A DNA stretch of 64,000 nt from JBKBRC01 sp046292345 (GTDB lineage: Bacteria > Bacteroidota > Rhodothermia > Rhodothermales > Rubricoccaceae). Positions 47,224 to 55,956 of the stretch are shown piece after piece. Numbering within the stretch: position 1 is the stretch's first letter; every line of letters begins with the position of its first letter. The notes under the pieces are model-generated. The model did no database searches. It saw nothing but the letters and a program-made list of their open reading frames with translations, and was not told the DNA's origin. Location of the stretch: the NCBI GenBank assembly GCA_046292345.1, contig JBKBRC010000004.1, positions 43,432-107,431 on the forward strand, given 5' to 3'. The translations under genes were made by a program, and so were the position numbers.

Positions 47224-49403
47224 TGGCCACCCCCTCCGTCGCCGCTGCGTCCTCCGTCGCCGCCGTGCCTTCCGCCGCCATGCCCTCCGCCGCCGCGTCC
47301 TCCGCCGCCGCGTCCTCCGCCGCCATGCCCTCCGCCGCCGCGTCCTCCGCCGCCGGCGCGCGTAGCGGCTTCCTGCGCGTCGGCGCCGACGCGGCCGGGG
47401 CGGCGGCCGTCGTGCTGATCCTCTTCGTGATGGTGGTGCCGCTGCCGGCGTTCCTGCTGGACCTGCTGCTGACCGCCAACATTGCCGTCAGCCTGTGCGT
47501 CCTGCTCGCGGCGTTCTATGCCAGGCGGCCGCTGGACCTGGCCGTCTTCCCGGGCCTGCTGCTCGTCACGACGCTCTTCCGGCTCTCGCTCAACGTCGTC
47601 AGCACACGCCTGATCCTGAGCGAGGCCAAGGCCGGAGCGCTCATCGCGGCCTTCGGCGAGATCGTCGTGGGCGGCAACTACGTCGTGGGCGGCATTGTCT
47701 TCCTGGTCCTCGTGCTGATCAACTTCGTCGTTATCACGAAGGGCTCCGGGCGCATCGCCGAGGTCGCGGCGCGCTTCACGCTCGACGCGCTGCCGGGCAA
47801 GCAGATGGCCATCGACGCAGACCTCAACGCGGGCCTGATCGATGAGGCCGAGGCCCGGCGCCGCCGTCTCGAGGTCGGCCGCGAGGCCGACTTCTATGGC
47901 GCCATGGACGGCGCGAGCAAGTTCGTCCGCGGCGACGCCATCGCAGGCCTGATCATCACGGGTGTCAACATCCTCGGTGGCCTGATCATCGGCATGACGC
48001 AGCTTGGGATGGACCTGGGCACGGCCGCGAGCACGTTCACGCTCCTCTCGATCGGCGACGGCCTCGTCAGCCAGGTCCCGGCGCTGCTCATCTCGACCGC
48101 GGCCGGCCTCATCGTGAGCCGCGCCTCGGGCGAGGGCGACATGGCGGGCGAGATCCGGCAGCAGCTCGCCGGGCACTCGGTGCCCCTTTTCGTCACGGGC
48201 GGCTTCATGCTGCTCGCCGGGCTCGCGCCGGGCCTGCCGCTGTTCCCGTTCTGGGCGCTCGGCGGCCTCGCGCTCGCGCTCGGCCGCGCGCGCTACCGCG
48301 CCGAGCAGGCCGAGGCGGCCCGCGCCGCCCGGCCGCCCGAGCCCGAGCCGGCGCCCGCGCAGGCCCCGGCCGACCTGCTGCTCGTCGACGCGCTCGAGCT
48401 CGAGATCGGCTACGGCCTCATCCCGCTCGTAGACCCCGCACAGGGCGGTGACCTGCTCGACCGCGTGGGGCAGCTCCGCCAGCAACTCGCCGTCGAGCTC
48501 GGGCTCGTCATCCCGCCCGTGCGCGTGCGCGACAACGTGGCGCTCGGCGCCAACCGCTACGCGATCCGCCTGCGCGGCAACGTCGTCGCCGAGGGCGAGG
48601 TCATGCCCGGCTACCACCTCGCGCTGCTGCCCGAGGACTTCGCGGGCACGCTGCCGGGCTTCCGCACCGAGGACCCCACGTTCGGCCTGCCGGCCGTGTG
48701 GGTACCCGCGCGCGCGCTTCCCGAGGCCGAGCGGCAGGGCCTGACGACAGTCGAGGCGGCGGCGGTCGTGACGACGCACCTGCTCGAGGTGCTGCGCAAG
48801 CACGCCTACAAGCTGCTCGACCGCCAGGAGACGAGCGGCCTGATCGCGAGGGTGCGCGAGACCGCGCCGGCGCTCATCGAGGAGCTCACGCCGGCGCTGC
48901 TCTCGGTCGGCGACGTGCAGAAGGTGCTGCGCGGGCTGCTGCGCGAGCGCGTGCCCATCCGCGACCTCGTCACGATCCTCGAGACGCTCGCCGACTACGC
49001 GCCGCGCACCAAGAACGTCGAGGTGCTCACCGAGTACGTCCGCGCCGCGCTCGCGCCGACGCTCACGGCGCAGTTCACCTCGCCCGACGGGCGCGTGCAC
49101 GTGGCCGTGCTCGACCCCGTGCTCGAGCAGCACCTGCTCGAGCAGGCCGAGGCGGGCGCGCTCACCCCGACCACGCTCGGCCTCTCGCCCGAGCGCGCGC
49201 AGGCGCTGCTCGCCGAGGTCGACCGCATGGCGCAGCACCTGACCGCGAGCGGTCACCCGCCGGTGCTGCTCACCTCGCCCGTGCTGCGTGGCACGCTTTC
49301 TGCCTTCCTCGAGACGCTCGAGAGCGCACCCGCGGTGCTCTCCTACAACGACCTCACGCCTTCGGCCGCGCTCGACGTTGCCGGCCACGTCTCGCTCCCG
49401 TAG
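47223..49403 (+). CDS. flhA: Flagellar export gate protein FlhA
   Basis: The nonameric export-gate protein, 726 residues. Its Ala/Ser-rich leader (about 1-46) is encoded by short repeats (SAAASSAAASSAAMPSAAA) and is absent from most FlhA proteins. Then come eight hydrophobic segments, the FHIPEP motif region LVTTLFRLSLNVVSTRLILSEAKAG, the loop KGSGRIAEVAARFTLDALPGKQMAIDADLNAGLID, and the C-terminal cytoplasmic domain (RTKNVE-like APRTKNVEVLTEYVRAAL, then PVLLTSPVLRGTLSAFLE). It is coupled to flhB by overlapping stop and start codons. Confidence 0.97.
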   Translation: MATPSVAAASSVAAVPSAAMPSAAASSAAASSAAMPSAAASSAAGARSGFLRVGADAAGAAAVVLILFVMVVPLPAFLLDLLLTANIAVSLCVLLAAFYARRPLDLAVFPGLLLVTTLFRLSLNVVSTRLILSEAKAGALIAAFGEIVVGGNYVVGGIVFLVLVLINFVVITKGSGRIAEVAARFTLDALPGKQMAIDADLNAGLIDEAEARRRRLEVGREADFYGAMDGASKFVRGDAIAGLIITGVNILGGLIIGMTQLGMDLGTAASTFTLLSIGDGLVSQVPALLISTAAGLIVSRASGEGDMAGEIRQQLAGHSVPLFVTGGFMLLAGLAPGLPLFPFWALGGLALALGRARYRAEQAEAARAARPPEPEPAPAQAPADLLLVDALELEIGYGLIPLVDPAQGGDLLDRVGQLRQQLAVELGLVIPPVRVRDNVALGANRYAIRLRGNVVAEGEVMPGYHLALLPEDFAGTLPGFRTEDPTFGLPAVWVPARALPEAERQGLTTVEAAAVVTTHLLEVLRKHAYKLLDRQETSGLIARVRETAPALIEELTPALLSVGDVQKVLRGLLRERVPIRDLVTILETLADYAPRTKNVEVLTEYVRAALAPTLTAQFTSPDGRVHVAVLDPVLEQHLLEQAEAGALTPTTLGLSPERAQALLAEVDRMAQHLTASGHPPVLLTSPVLRGTLSAFLETLESAPAVLSYNDLTPSAALDVAGHVSLP

Positions 49404-49424
49404 CGCCGCTCTCCCATCCCGGTG

Positions 49425-50750
49425 ATGCACATCCAGACCGTCCTCGGCTCCAGCATCCAGGCCGCGCTCGCCGAGGCGCGCGCCACGCTCGGCGACCACG
49501 TCGTGCTGCTCGAGTCGGTGGCTGCCGAAGGGGACCAGCCGGCCCGCATCACGGTCATGGTGGATCCGCAGCCGCTCGCGCCGCGCCGCGTCCCGGCTGC
49601 CGCCACGCCCGCCGCCACGCCTGCTGCGGCGCCCGCTGCGGCGCCCGCTGCGGCGCCCGCCGCTCCGATGCCGTTCGGCTACGCCGCCGCGCCGCGCCGC
49701 GCGCTCTTCGCGCCGCCGGCAGACCCCCCGGCCGCGCCCGCCGCGCCCTCGCCGCCGGGGCTGCCGGCAGTCGTCGTGGAGCGTTTTGCCGCGCTCGAGG
49801 CGCGTCTGCAGGCCGCCGAGGCGCTCGCGGCGCAGGTCGGGCGGCTCGAGGCACTCCTCGCCGCGCGCAGCGAGGCAGCCGCAGCGTCGGCCTTCGGGGC
49901 GAGCGCGGTGCCGGGACCTCCGGCCCCGCCCCCTGCGGCGCCCCCGCTCGCCGAGGCGCTGCGTACGCTGGGCACGCCCGCGCCGCTGGCGGCGCGCCTG
50001 CTCGACGCCGTCGCCGCGCGTGGTCTCGGTCTGGCGAGCCCCGCGTCCGAGGCAAGCGAGGCGGCGGCGTGGGCGCTGGCGCACGAGCTGCGCACCCTCC
50101 TGGCCCCGACGGCCCCGCCGCGCTACACCGCCGACGCGGTCGTCGCCGTCGGGCCGGCCGGGTCAGGCAAGACGACGCTCCTGCTGCGTCTGGCCACCGA
50201 CCCGCGCTTCTTCGGCCGGCGCTCGGCCGGCGTGCTCCTCGTCGAGCCCGAGGATGCCGACGGCGCGACCGAGGTGCTGCGCCCGGACGCGGCCTCGCTC
50301 TACGCACGCTACGGCCTGCCCGTCCACGCCGTGCACACGCCCGAGGATCTGCGCGACTCTCTCGACGCCCTTCGCGGCGTCGAGGCGCTCCTGATCGACA
50401 CGCCGTCGCTGCCGGCGGCGCCGGCGGCAGCGGCGGCCCTGCTGGGCGGCCTGGCCGAGATCCTGGCGCCACTGACGGCCTGCGAGGTCGTGCTCGCGCT
50501 CGACGCGACGCGCGCGCACCCGCCGGCCGACCTCGCCAATCTCGCCGCGCTGCCTCTGCCCCCGACGCTCGCCGCCCTCACGCGCCTCGACGAGGTCCAC
50601 GACTGGGGCCGCGTGGCCGGCTGGCTCGCCGCATGCGAGTGCCCGGTCGGCTTCGCCTCATCGGCCTCGGCGGGAGAGAGCACGCTGCGCGCCTATACGC
50701 CGTCGTGGTTTGCCGAAGGCTTCGCCGAGCGCCTCGTGGCGGCACTCTGA
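49425..50750 (+). CDS. flhF: FlhF-like SRP-type GTPase with degenerate motifs
   Basis: FlhF sets flagellar number and position at the pole. The 441-residue protein has an N-terminal FlhF start (IQTVLGSSIQAALAEARATLGDHVVLLES), a low-complexity PAAAPAAAPAAAPAA region, a helical N domain and an NG domain. The P loop GPAGSGKTTLLLRL is intact. The usual DTAGR motif is IDTPSLPAAP, the DTYRxxA motif is replaced by VEPEDADGATEVLRP, and TKLD is TRLD. GTP hydrolysis may therefore be altered. The start is at 49425; a GTG just before is less likely. It is followed by flhG. Confidence 0.88.
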   Translation: MHIQTVLGSSIQAALAEARATLGDHVVLLESVAAEGDQPARITVMVDPQPLAPRRVPAAATPAATPAAAPAAAPAAAPAAPMPFGYAAAPRRALFAPPADPPAAPAAPSPPGLPAVVVERFAALEARLQAAEALAAQVGRLEALLAARSEAAAASAFGASAVPGPPAPPPAAPPLAEALRTLGTPAPLAARLLDAVAARGLGLASPASEASEAAAWALAHELRTLLAPTAPPRYTADAVVAVGPAGSGKTTLLLRLATDPRFFGRRSAGVLLVEPEDADGATEVLRPDAASLYARYGLPVHAVHTPEDLRDSLDALRGVEALLIDTPSLPAAPAAAAALLGGLAEILAPLTACEVVLALDATRAHPPADLANLAALPLPPTLAALTRLDEVHDWGRVAGWLAACECPVGFASSASAGESTLRAYTPSWFAEGFAERLVAAL

Positions 50751-50827
50751 CGCCGCCTCCGTCGCTGCGCCGCCCTACCGCCGGTTCCCGTTTCCTCGCC
50801 CGTTTCCCGTCCGTCCTGCCCGCTGCT

Positions 50828-51610
50828 GTGTCCGCCCCGTCCGATTTCTCCGTGCCCCGAACCCTCGCCATCGTGAGCGGCAAGGGCGGCGTCGGCAAGA
50901 GCGTGCTCGCGGTCAACCTCGCCGAGACCATGGCCGAGGTCGGCTACCGCGTCGGGCTCGTCGACGCCGACGCAGGCCAGAGCGCCTGCCCGGTGCTGCT
51001 CAACGCCTGCCCGCCCGTGAGCGTCGCCGACGTGGCCGGCGGCCGCGCCGCGCCCGGCGAGGCGCTGTTCCGGACAGCCTCGGGCGTGACGCTGATGCAG
51101 GCCGCGTCCGAGCCCTCGCGCGGCGGCGCCGAGCGCGGCGCGCCCGCGCTCGTGGCCGCGCTCGATGCCGGCCTCGACGCCCTCCGCGCCGCCTCCGACG
51201 TCGTGCTGATCGACGCGCCGGCCGGCGCCGGCCCGCTCGTGCGCTGGGCCATGGACCGCGCCGGCGCGGCGCTGCTCGTGCTCGTGGGCGAGCCCACGGC
51301 CGTTGCCGACGCGTACGCGCTGGCCAAGCTGGTCTGGAGCGCCGACCCCGGCTTCCCGCTGGGCGCCGTCGTGAACTTCGCCGACACCGAGGCCGAGGCC
51401 GAGAGCGTCGCGGCGCGCTTCGCGGCGGTAGCGGAGCCGTTTCTGGGGCAGGCGCCGCCCTACCTCGGCTGGGTGCCCTACTGCGTGACCGTCCGGCAGT
51501 CGGTGCGCGCGCAGACGCCGGCCGTGCGCGCCGGCGGCGCGGCGCAGGCCGCTTTTCGCACGCTCGCCGCCGAGGTGCTCCGCCCCTGGCCGGCCGTGGC
51601 CACGCCCTGA
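50828..51610 (+). CDS. flhG: FlhG/FleN-type flagellar number-control ATPase
   Basis: A MinD/ParA-family ATPase that limits flagellar number, 260 residues. The deviant Walker A is IVSGKGGVGKSVLAVNLAE (about 14-32); DADAGQSACPVLLN and DVVLIDAPAGAGPLVRWAMD are the switch and Walker B elements. The C-terminal part has VGEPTAVADAYALAKLV. A GTG start at 50828 fits; no ATG is in place. Downstream of flhF, as in polar flagellates. Confidence 0.9.
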   Translation: MSAPSDFSVPRTLAIVSGKGGVGKSVLAVNLAETMAEVGYRVGLVDADAGQSACPVLLNACPPVSVADVAGGRAAPGEALFRTASGVTLMQAASEPSRGGAERGAPALVAALDAGLDALRAASDVVLIDAPAGAGPLVRWAMDRAGAALLVLVGEPTAVADAYALAKLVWSADPGFPLGAVVNFADTEAEAESVAARFAAVAEPFLGQAPPYLGWVPYCVTVRQSVRAQTPAVRAGGAAQAAFRTLAAEVLRPWPAVATP

Positions 51611-51615
51611 CCGCG

Positions 51616-51885
51616 ATGGCGGGGCTGATGGTCCGGGTGAGCCTTCTGGCCGCCTGCGCGACGCTGTTCGTGCAGCTCTGGAGCGGCGCGCCGCTCGAGC
51701 GCGCCTTCGTGACGGCCGGTCTGATGGCCGGCGCGGTGCACGTGGCGCAACTCGCGCTCGTGGTGGCGGCGCGCGTCGTGGCCCGCCCGCCGCACCCGCC
51801 CGGTGACCGGCCCGAGGCCGAGGGTGGTATAGAGTCCGCCGCCGCGGCCGATACCCCGTCCGCCCCCGCGGAATCCGTCGCCTGA
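51616..51885 (+). CDS. Small two-TM membrane protein between flhG and fliA, unknown function
   Basis: An 89-residue protein with two hydrophobic segments (about 4-22 VRVSLLAACATLFVQLW, and 33-55 AGLMAGAVHVAQLALVVAARVV) and a Pro/Ala/Glu-rich cytoplasmic or periplasmic tail. It starts 5 bases after flhG and ends 29 before fliA, so it is almost certainly cotranscribed. I recognise no family. Small membrane proteins are sometimes found at this position in other flagellar loci, but no function can be assigned. Confidence 0.68.
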   Translation: MAGLMVRVSLLAACATLFVQLWSGAPLERAFVTAGLMAGAVHVAQLALVVAARVVARPPHPPGDRPEAEGGIESAAAADTPSAPAESVA

Positions 51886-51914
51886 ACCGCCCCGCGTAAC
51901 CGCCGACCGGCTCG

Positions 51915-52718
51915 ATGACGCCCTCCCCCGAACTCCAGCAGGCCGTTGAGCGCTACCTGGCCGCGCCCGGCGAGGTGTCGCGCGCCGAGGTCGTCCGCGC
52001 CGGCCTGCCGCTCGTGCACGCGCTCGTGGGACGCCTCGGCACGCCGAACCACCCGCTCGCCACGCGCGAGGACCTCGAGGGGACGGCCATCGAGGGGCTG
52101 CTGCAGGCGCTCGACTCGTACGACGCCGCGCGCGGCGCGCTCTTCGTCACGCACGCCTACCGGCGCGTCCACGGCGCGCTCGTCGACTACCTCCGCTCGA
52201 TCGACGTGCTCTCGCGCGAGCGCCGCCGCCGCTACACCGAGGCGCAGCGCGCCGCCGACCGCCTCCGGCAGGCGCTCGGCGACGAGCCCTCGGATGGCGA
52301 CGTGGCTGACCTGCTCGGCATCTCGCTCGCCGACTACCACGACCTGCTCGCCACCGCCCAGCTCCGCTTCACGCTCTCGCTCGACGCGCCGGCCGGCGAC
52401 GAGGACGCCAGCGCGCTCGCGGACCTGATCGAGGACGAATACGGCGAGGCCGGCTTCGAGGCCGTCGAGCGGGCGTCGGTGCAGGCGCAGCTCGAGCGCG
52501 AGATCCCGCGCTTGCCCGAGCGGCAGCGGGTCATTCTGGGCCTCTACTACCACGAGAACCTGACGCTCCGCCAGATCGGGGAGGTGCTCGGCGTGTCGGA
52601 CGCGCGCATCTCGCAGATCCTCGGGCAGACGATGCTCACCCTGCGCGCGCGCCTCTCGGCCGAGCGCTCGGGCGAGGCGGTACGCGCCAGCGCGCGGCCT
52701 GAGCGCTGCGCGGCCTGA
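51915..52718 (+). CDS. fliA: Flagellar sigma factor FliA (sigma-28)
   Basis: The late flagellar sigma factor, 267 residues. Region 2 has LEGTAIEGLLQALDSYDAARGALFVTHAYRRVHGALVDYLRSID, a typical FliA region 2.1-2.4. Region 3 has GDEPSDGDVADLLGISLADYHDLL. Region 4 has RLPERQRVILGLYYHENLTLRQIGEVLGVSDARISQILGQTMLTLR. It would recognise the TTAA-N15-CCGATAA promoters found here and be inhibited by FlgM. The stop lies in the second copy of a 16-bp tandem array. Confidence 0.96.
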   Translation: MTPSPELQQAVERYLAAPGEVSRAEVVRAGLPLVHALVGRLGTPNHPLATREDLEGTAIEGLLQALDSYDAARGALFVTHAYRRVHGALVDYLRSIDVLSRERRRRYTEAQRAADRLRQALGDEPSDGDVADLLGISLADYHDLLATAQLRFTLSLDAPAGDEDASALADLIEDEYGEAGFEAVERASVQAQLEREIPRLPERQRVILGLYYHENLTLRQIGEVLGVSDARISQILGQTMLTLRARLSAERSGEAVRASARPERCAA

Positions 52719-52763
52719 GCGCTGCGCGGCCTGAGCGCTGCGCGGCCTGAGCGCTGCGCGGCC
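52692..52763 (+). repeat. 16-bp tandem repeat, 4.5 copies, spanning the fliA stop
   Basis: Unit GCGCGGCCTGAGCGCT. Copy 1 is read in a frame where TGA is not a stop (RPER), and copy 2 supplies the TGA at 52716-52718. The shift between copies (16 is not a multiple of 3) therefore decides the C-terminus of FliA; a copy-number change would alter its last residues. Confidence 0.92.
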
Positions 52764-52841
52764 CGCAGGGGCGGCCGCAGACGCTGGCGCTCCGCGCGTC
52801 GTTGAAGGCGACGACCGCCCGGGGCAGCCCCGCGCGGGACC

Positions 52842-52849
52842 TATCTTCC
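52842..52849 (+). promoter_or_regulatory. Putative -7 element (TATCTTCC)
   Basis: TATCTTCC ends 20 bases upstream of the 52870 ATG. It fits the TAnnYTYY pattern shared with other non-flagellar genes in the window. Confidence 0.4.
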
Positions 52850-52869
52850 GCCGCCTCCCCGCGCCCCCC

Positions 52870-54414
52870 ATGGCCCTCCACGTCCATACCCTCGATGCGC
52901 AGCGCCACGCTTACTTCCTGGCGCACGAGCCCAAGGATCCTTTGACGGGCGTGCGCTTCCGGCCGGGCAGCCGCGTCGTCGCCTGCGCCGCCTGCGGCAC
53001 CGTTTTCGACGCAGACATCTGGGAGGCGATGGGCGGGCGCCACTGCGGGCAGGAGGACACGCTCGCCGCGCTGCCTGCGACGCCCGCGCGCTCGCGCTAC
53101 GAGCACTCGGTGCCCTACGGGCCGCGCCGCGCCGCGCCGCCCGAGCGCCGGCGCCCGCACACGGCGGTGCTGCTGCTCGGCATCGCCGCCGCGCTCGCGC
53201 TCGCGCTCGTCGCGTTCGTGTGGCTCAACCAGCCCGATCCGCTCCCGCCCGAGGACGACCTGCTTGTGGTCGAGGAGCCGGGTGTGCCGCTGACGGCCAT
53301 CCCGGTTCAGATGGGCGACCTCTCCGGGCGCCTCGGGCCGGGCAGCGCGCGCCTGCCCGACGGCCGCTACGCGGACAGCTACGTGTTTCTGACCGACGAG
53401 GACGGGCCGTTCACGTTCGCGGTCGAGGCGGCCTTCGACCCTGAGCTGGCCGTGGAGACGCCCGACGGCCGGCGCGTGCTCGCGACGGCCGCGCTCGCAC
53501 AGCCGGGGCAGGCCATCGTCTCCGGCGTGGTCGGCCCCGGGCGCTACGTGCTCACCGTCTCTGGCCGGCGCCCTGAGGACGGCGGCGCGTACACGCTGCG
53601 CGTCGGCCGGATGCTGCTCCGCATTCCGGTGCAGGTCAATGGCGACGAGGTTACAGGCGTGCTCGGAGGCGCCGGCATGGCCACGCGCGACGGCTACTTC
53701 GAGGTCACGCTGCCCTTCGACGCGCCGGCCGGGCGGGTGCTCGTGGCGCAGGTGCGCGCCGTGCGCTTCTCGCCGCGCCTGCGCGTGCGAGGCCCCGAGG
53801 GCACCTTCCTGCCGTTCGACACGCTCGGCGACGACGGCGACGAACTCGTGATCGCGTTCGAGACGGAGGTCAGCGGGCCGCATGCGCTCGTGCTCACGAC
53901 GGCCACGCCGGGCGAGAGCGGCGCCTTCCGCCTGCGCCTGCTGCGCGCGCCCGAGGAGGTCCCGCCCGCGTCCGGCGACGAGGGCACGGCCGAGACGCAG
54001 GCGGTGCCGCCGATGCCGGCCGATCCGACGCCCGCCCCCGCCCCGCCGCCGGCGCCGCGCCCGACCCCGGCGCCGACCCCGGCGCCGCCCCCGGCGCCGA
54101 CGAGCCCGAATCCGAACCCGCGCGCGCCCGCTCCGCAGGCCTCCGGGCGCGTCAGCTTCGAAGTGCGCGACCTGGGGCGCAGCGCGCGCGAGGCGCCGTT
54201 GCCCGAGAACCCCGCGCACACCGGCACGGGCGTCTACCGCGTGATCGTCTCGCCGGATGGCAGCGTGCTCGACGTGCTCGTGGTGGAGCCGGCCGGCACG
54301 CCGCTCGCCGACGCGAACGCCCTCCGCGCCCTCCGCCGCTGGCGCTTTGCGCCCGCCCCCACGGGTCAAGGAACGCAGGTCGGCATCGTCGTCTTCCGCT
54401 TCGAGGCGCGCTAG
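52870..54414 (+). CDS. Zinc-finger, membrane-anchored protein with TonB C-terminal domain
   Basis: A 514-residue protein of unusual layout. Residues 35-62 form a short Cys/His cluster (C39-x2-C42 ... H58-C59) resembling half a RING or treble-clef finger. One TM follows (about 98-119, VLLLGIAAALALALVAFVWL), then a periplasmic part with two or three beta-rich domains similar to bacterial pre-peptidase repeats, a Pro-rich stretch of about 45 residues (PAPRPTPAPTPAPPPAP), and a C-terminal TonB_C-like domain (GVYRVIVSPDGSVLDVLVVEPAGTPLADANALRALRRWRFAPA). Function is unknown; a link from cytoplasm to the outer membrane is suggested by the layout only. Confidence 0.72.
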   Translation: MALHVHTLDAQRHAYFLAHEPKDPLTGVRFRPGSRVVACAACGTVFDADIWEAMGGRHCGQEDTLAALPATPARSRYEHSVPYGPRRAAPPERRRPHTAVLLLGIAAALALALVAFVWLNQPDPLPPEDDLLVVEEPGVPLTAIPVQMGDLSGRLGPGSARLPDGRYADSYVFLTDEDGPFTFAVEAAFDPELAVETPDGRRVLATAALAQPGQAIVSGVVGPGRYVLTVSGRRPEDGGAYTLRVGRMLLRIPVQVNGDEVTGVLGGAGMATRDGYFEVTLPFDAPAGRVLVAQVRAVRFSPRLRVRGPEGTFLPFDTLGDDGDELVIAFETEVSGPHALVLTTATPGESGAFRLRLLRAPEEVPPASGDEGTAETQAVPPMPADPTPAPAPPPAPRPTPAPTPAPPPAPTSPNPNPRAPAPQASGRVSFEVRDLGRSAREAPLPENPAHTGTGVYRVIVSPDGSVLDVLVVEPAGTPLADANALRALRRWRFAPAPTGQGTQVGIVVFRFEAR

Positions 54415-54486
54415 CGAGGCCCGCGCAATCCTGGTGGTCCGAATCTTGGTGGTCCGGAGGGCGCCCGCGCGCTAAGCTCCGCGCCC

Positions 54487-55650
54487 ATGCCTCCCGCGTC
54501 CTCCACCGATCCCGCCCGGTCGCCCGGGCCGCCTGCCGGGGCGCCCGGGCCGCCTGCCGGGGTGCTGCGCGCCAGCATGCCCCGGCGGGTGCGCCTCCGG
54601 CGCTGGATCGGATGGGGCGTCGCGCTCGTTGTCGTGGGCGTGCTCGTCGTGGGCGTGCTGCCCCGCGTGATCTCGCCGGCCGAGGCGCTCGCCGTGCTCC
54701 GCGGCCTGGACCGGCGCCTGGTCGCGCTCGCCGCGCTCGCGCAGCTGGGCGGCTTCGTCGGACGCGGCCTGGTGTTCAGCGCCACGGCGCGCCTGTTCGG
54801 CGCACGGTTGCCGCTCGGGCGGGCCGTGCAGATCGCGCTCGCGGCGATGAGCGTCAACCTCGTCGGCGGCGGGGCCGTGGGGGCGAGCGCGGCCGTGTTC
54901 CGCTGGACGCGCCACCGGGGCGTGCCCGCCGAGGGCGCCGCGCTCGTCGGGCTGATGCCGTCGCTGATCAGCATCCCGACGGTCGGGCTGGCCGGGCTGG
55001 TCGGTGCGGCCTACCTGCTCGCCGTAGACGCACTGCGGCCCGAACTGGCCACGGGCCTGGTGGTGTCGCTCGGGGTACTGCTCGGCGCGGCAGCGGCGGG
55101 CGCGTTCGTACTGGCACGCCCGGCGCGCCTGGCCAGTGCACTCCGCCGTGCCGCGCGGCTGGTCGCACGCGTGCGCCGCCGCCCGCTCCGCACCGAGGGC
55201 GTGGATGAGGCCGCCGCCCGGCTGACGGGCGCTCTCCGCCAGCTTCGCGCTGGCGGGTGGCGCGGCCCTGCCGCAGGCGACGCCGTGCGCATCGGCTTCG
55301 ACGTGCTCACGCTCGGGTTGCTCTTTGCCGCCGCCGGCTTCGCCGTCTGGCCGGCCGCGCTCCTGGCCGGCTACGGCCTGCCGATGCTCGTCAGCAAGCT
55401 CTCGCCGTGGCCGGGCGCCGTCGGCCTCGTCGAGGGCGGGATGGCCGTCGTCTTCACCGCTCTCGGGCTCGACGAGGAGGTGGCCCTCGTGGTGATCGTC
55501 GCCTTCCGGGTGCTCTCGTTCTGGCTTCCGTTCGTGCTCGGGCTGCCTGCGGCGGCAGCCCTCGAACGTGCAGCCCCGACGGCAGACGGGGGCGAGGGGC
55601 AGACAGCAGCGGTATGCGGGTCTGAATCCGATGCAGATATGCAGTCGTAA
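54487..55650 (+). CDS. UPF0104 / lysylphosphatidylglycerol synthase TM-region family membrane protein
   Basis: A 387-residue integral membrane protein with about seven or eight hydrophobic segments, beginning after a Pro/Ala leader that contains a GPPAGAPGPPAG repeat. Family-type segments are AMSVNLVGGGAVGASAAVFRW, GFDVLTLGLLFAAAGFAVWP and the C-terminal SPWPGAVGLVEGGMAVVFTALG (family P-G-xG-xxE). Such proteins occur as lipid flippase-like or MprF-type transport parts without the synthase domain. An alternative start at 54577 would remove the leader. Substrate unknown. Confidence 0.8.
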   Translation: MPPASSTDPARSPGPPAGAPGPPAGVLRASMPRRVRLRRWIGWGVALVVVGVLVVGVLPRVISPAEALAVLRGLDRRLVALAALAQLGGFVGRGLVFSATARLFGARLPLGRAVQIALAAMSVNLVGGGAVGASAAVFRWTRHRGVPAEGAALVGLMPSLISIPTVGLAGLVGAAYLLAVDALRPELATGLVVSLGVLLGAAAAGAFVLARPARLASALRRAARLVARVRRRPLRTEGVDEAAARLTGALRQLRAGGWRGPAAGDAVRIGFDVLTLGLLFAAAGFAVWPAALLAGYGLPMLVSKLSPWPGAVGLVEGGMAVVFTALGLDEEVALVVIVAFRVLSFWLPFVLGLPAAAALERAAPTADGGEGQTAAVCGSESDADMQS

Positions 55651-55679
55651 GAGAATTTGTATATCACCTTGCTTTTATC

Positions 55680-55926
55680 GTGCTGCGCATTTCTTCGCTC
55701 ATGCTGTTCGCGCTCGCCCTTCCACTCTCTGGGTGCGAAGCCGTCGCGACCGTCTTCGGGGCGGGCGTCTGGGTGGGTGTCCCCGGTATCGTCCTCTGTG
55801 GTGGCGCTCGTCGGGTTCGTGCTTTCGCGGGCCTGCCAGTGGAGTGGAGGACCCGGCCGCGCGCCGTCAGGGGCCGGGACGGCCACGCAGGCGGTGGCTT
55901 CACCCCGGGCGATGGCTTCACCTTAA
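55680..55926 (+). pseudogene. Frameshifted small lipoprotein (Bacteroidota type)
   Basis: From a GTG at 55680 (or the ATG at 55701) the frame encodes LMLFALALPLSGCEAVATVFGAGVWVGVPGIV, a lipoprotein signal with lipobox LSGC and the start of a TM helix, before running into Arg/Gly-rich text. In the neighbouring frame VVALVGFVLSRACQ (from about 55795) continues the helix. A single indel near 55790-55800 would join them into the small one-lipobox, one-TM protein common in Bacteroidota. It is either a decayed gene or a base error in the assembly. The region is less GC-rich upstream. Confidence 0.45.
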
Positions 55927-55956
55927 CTGCGCTTGGCGTCGCGCGCCTGTGCGGCG

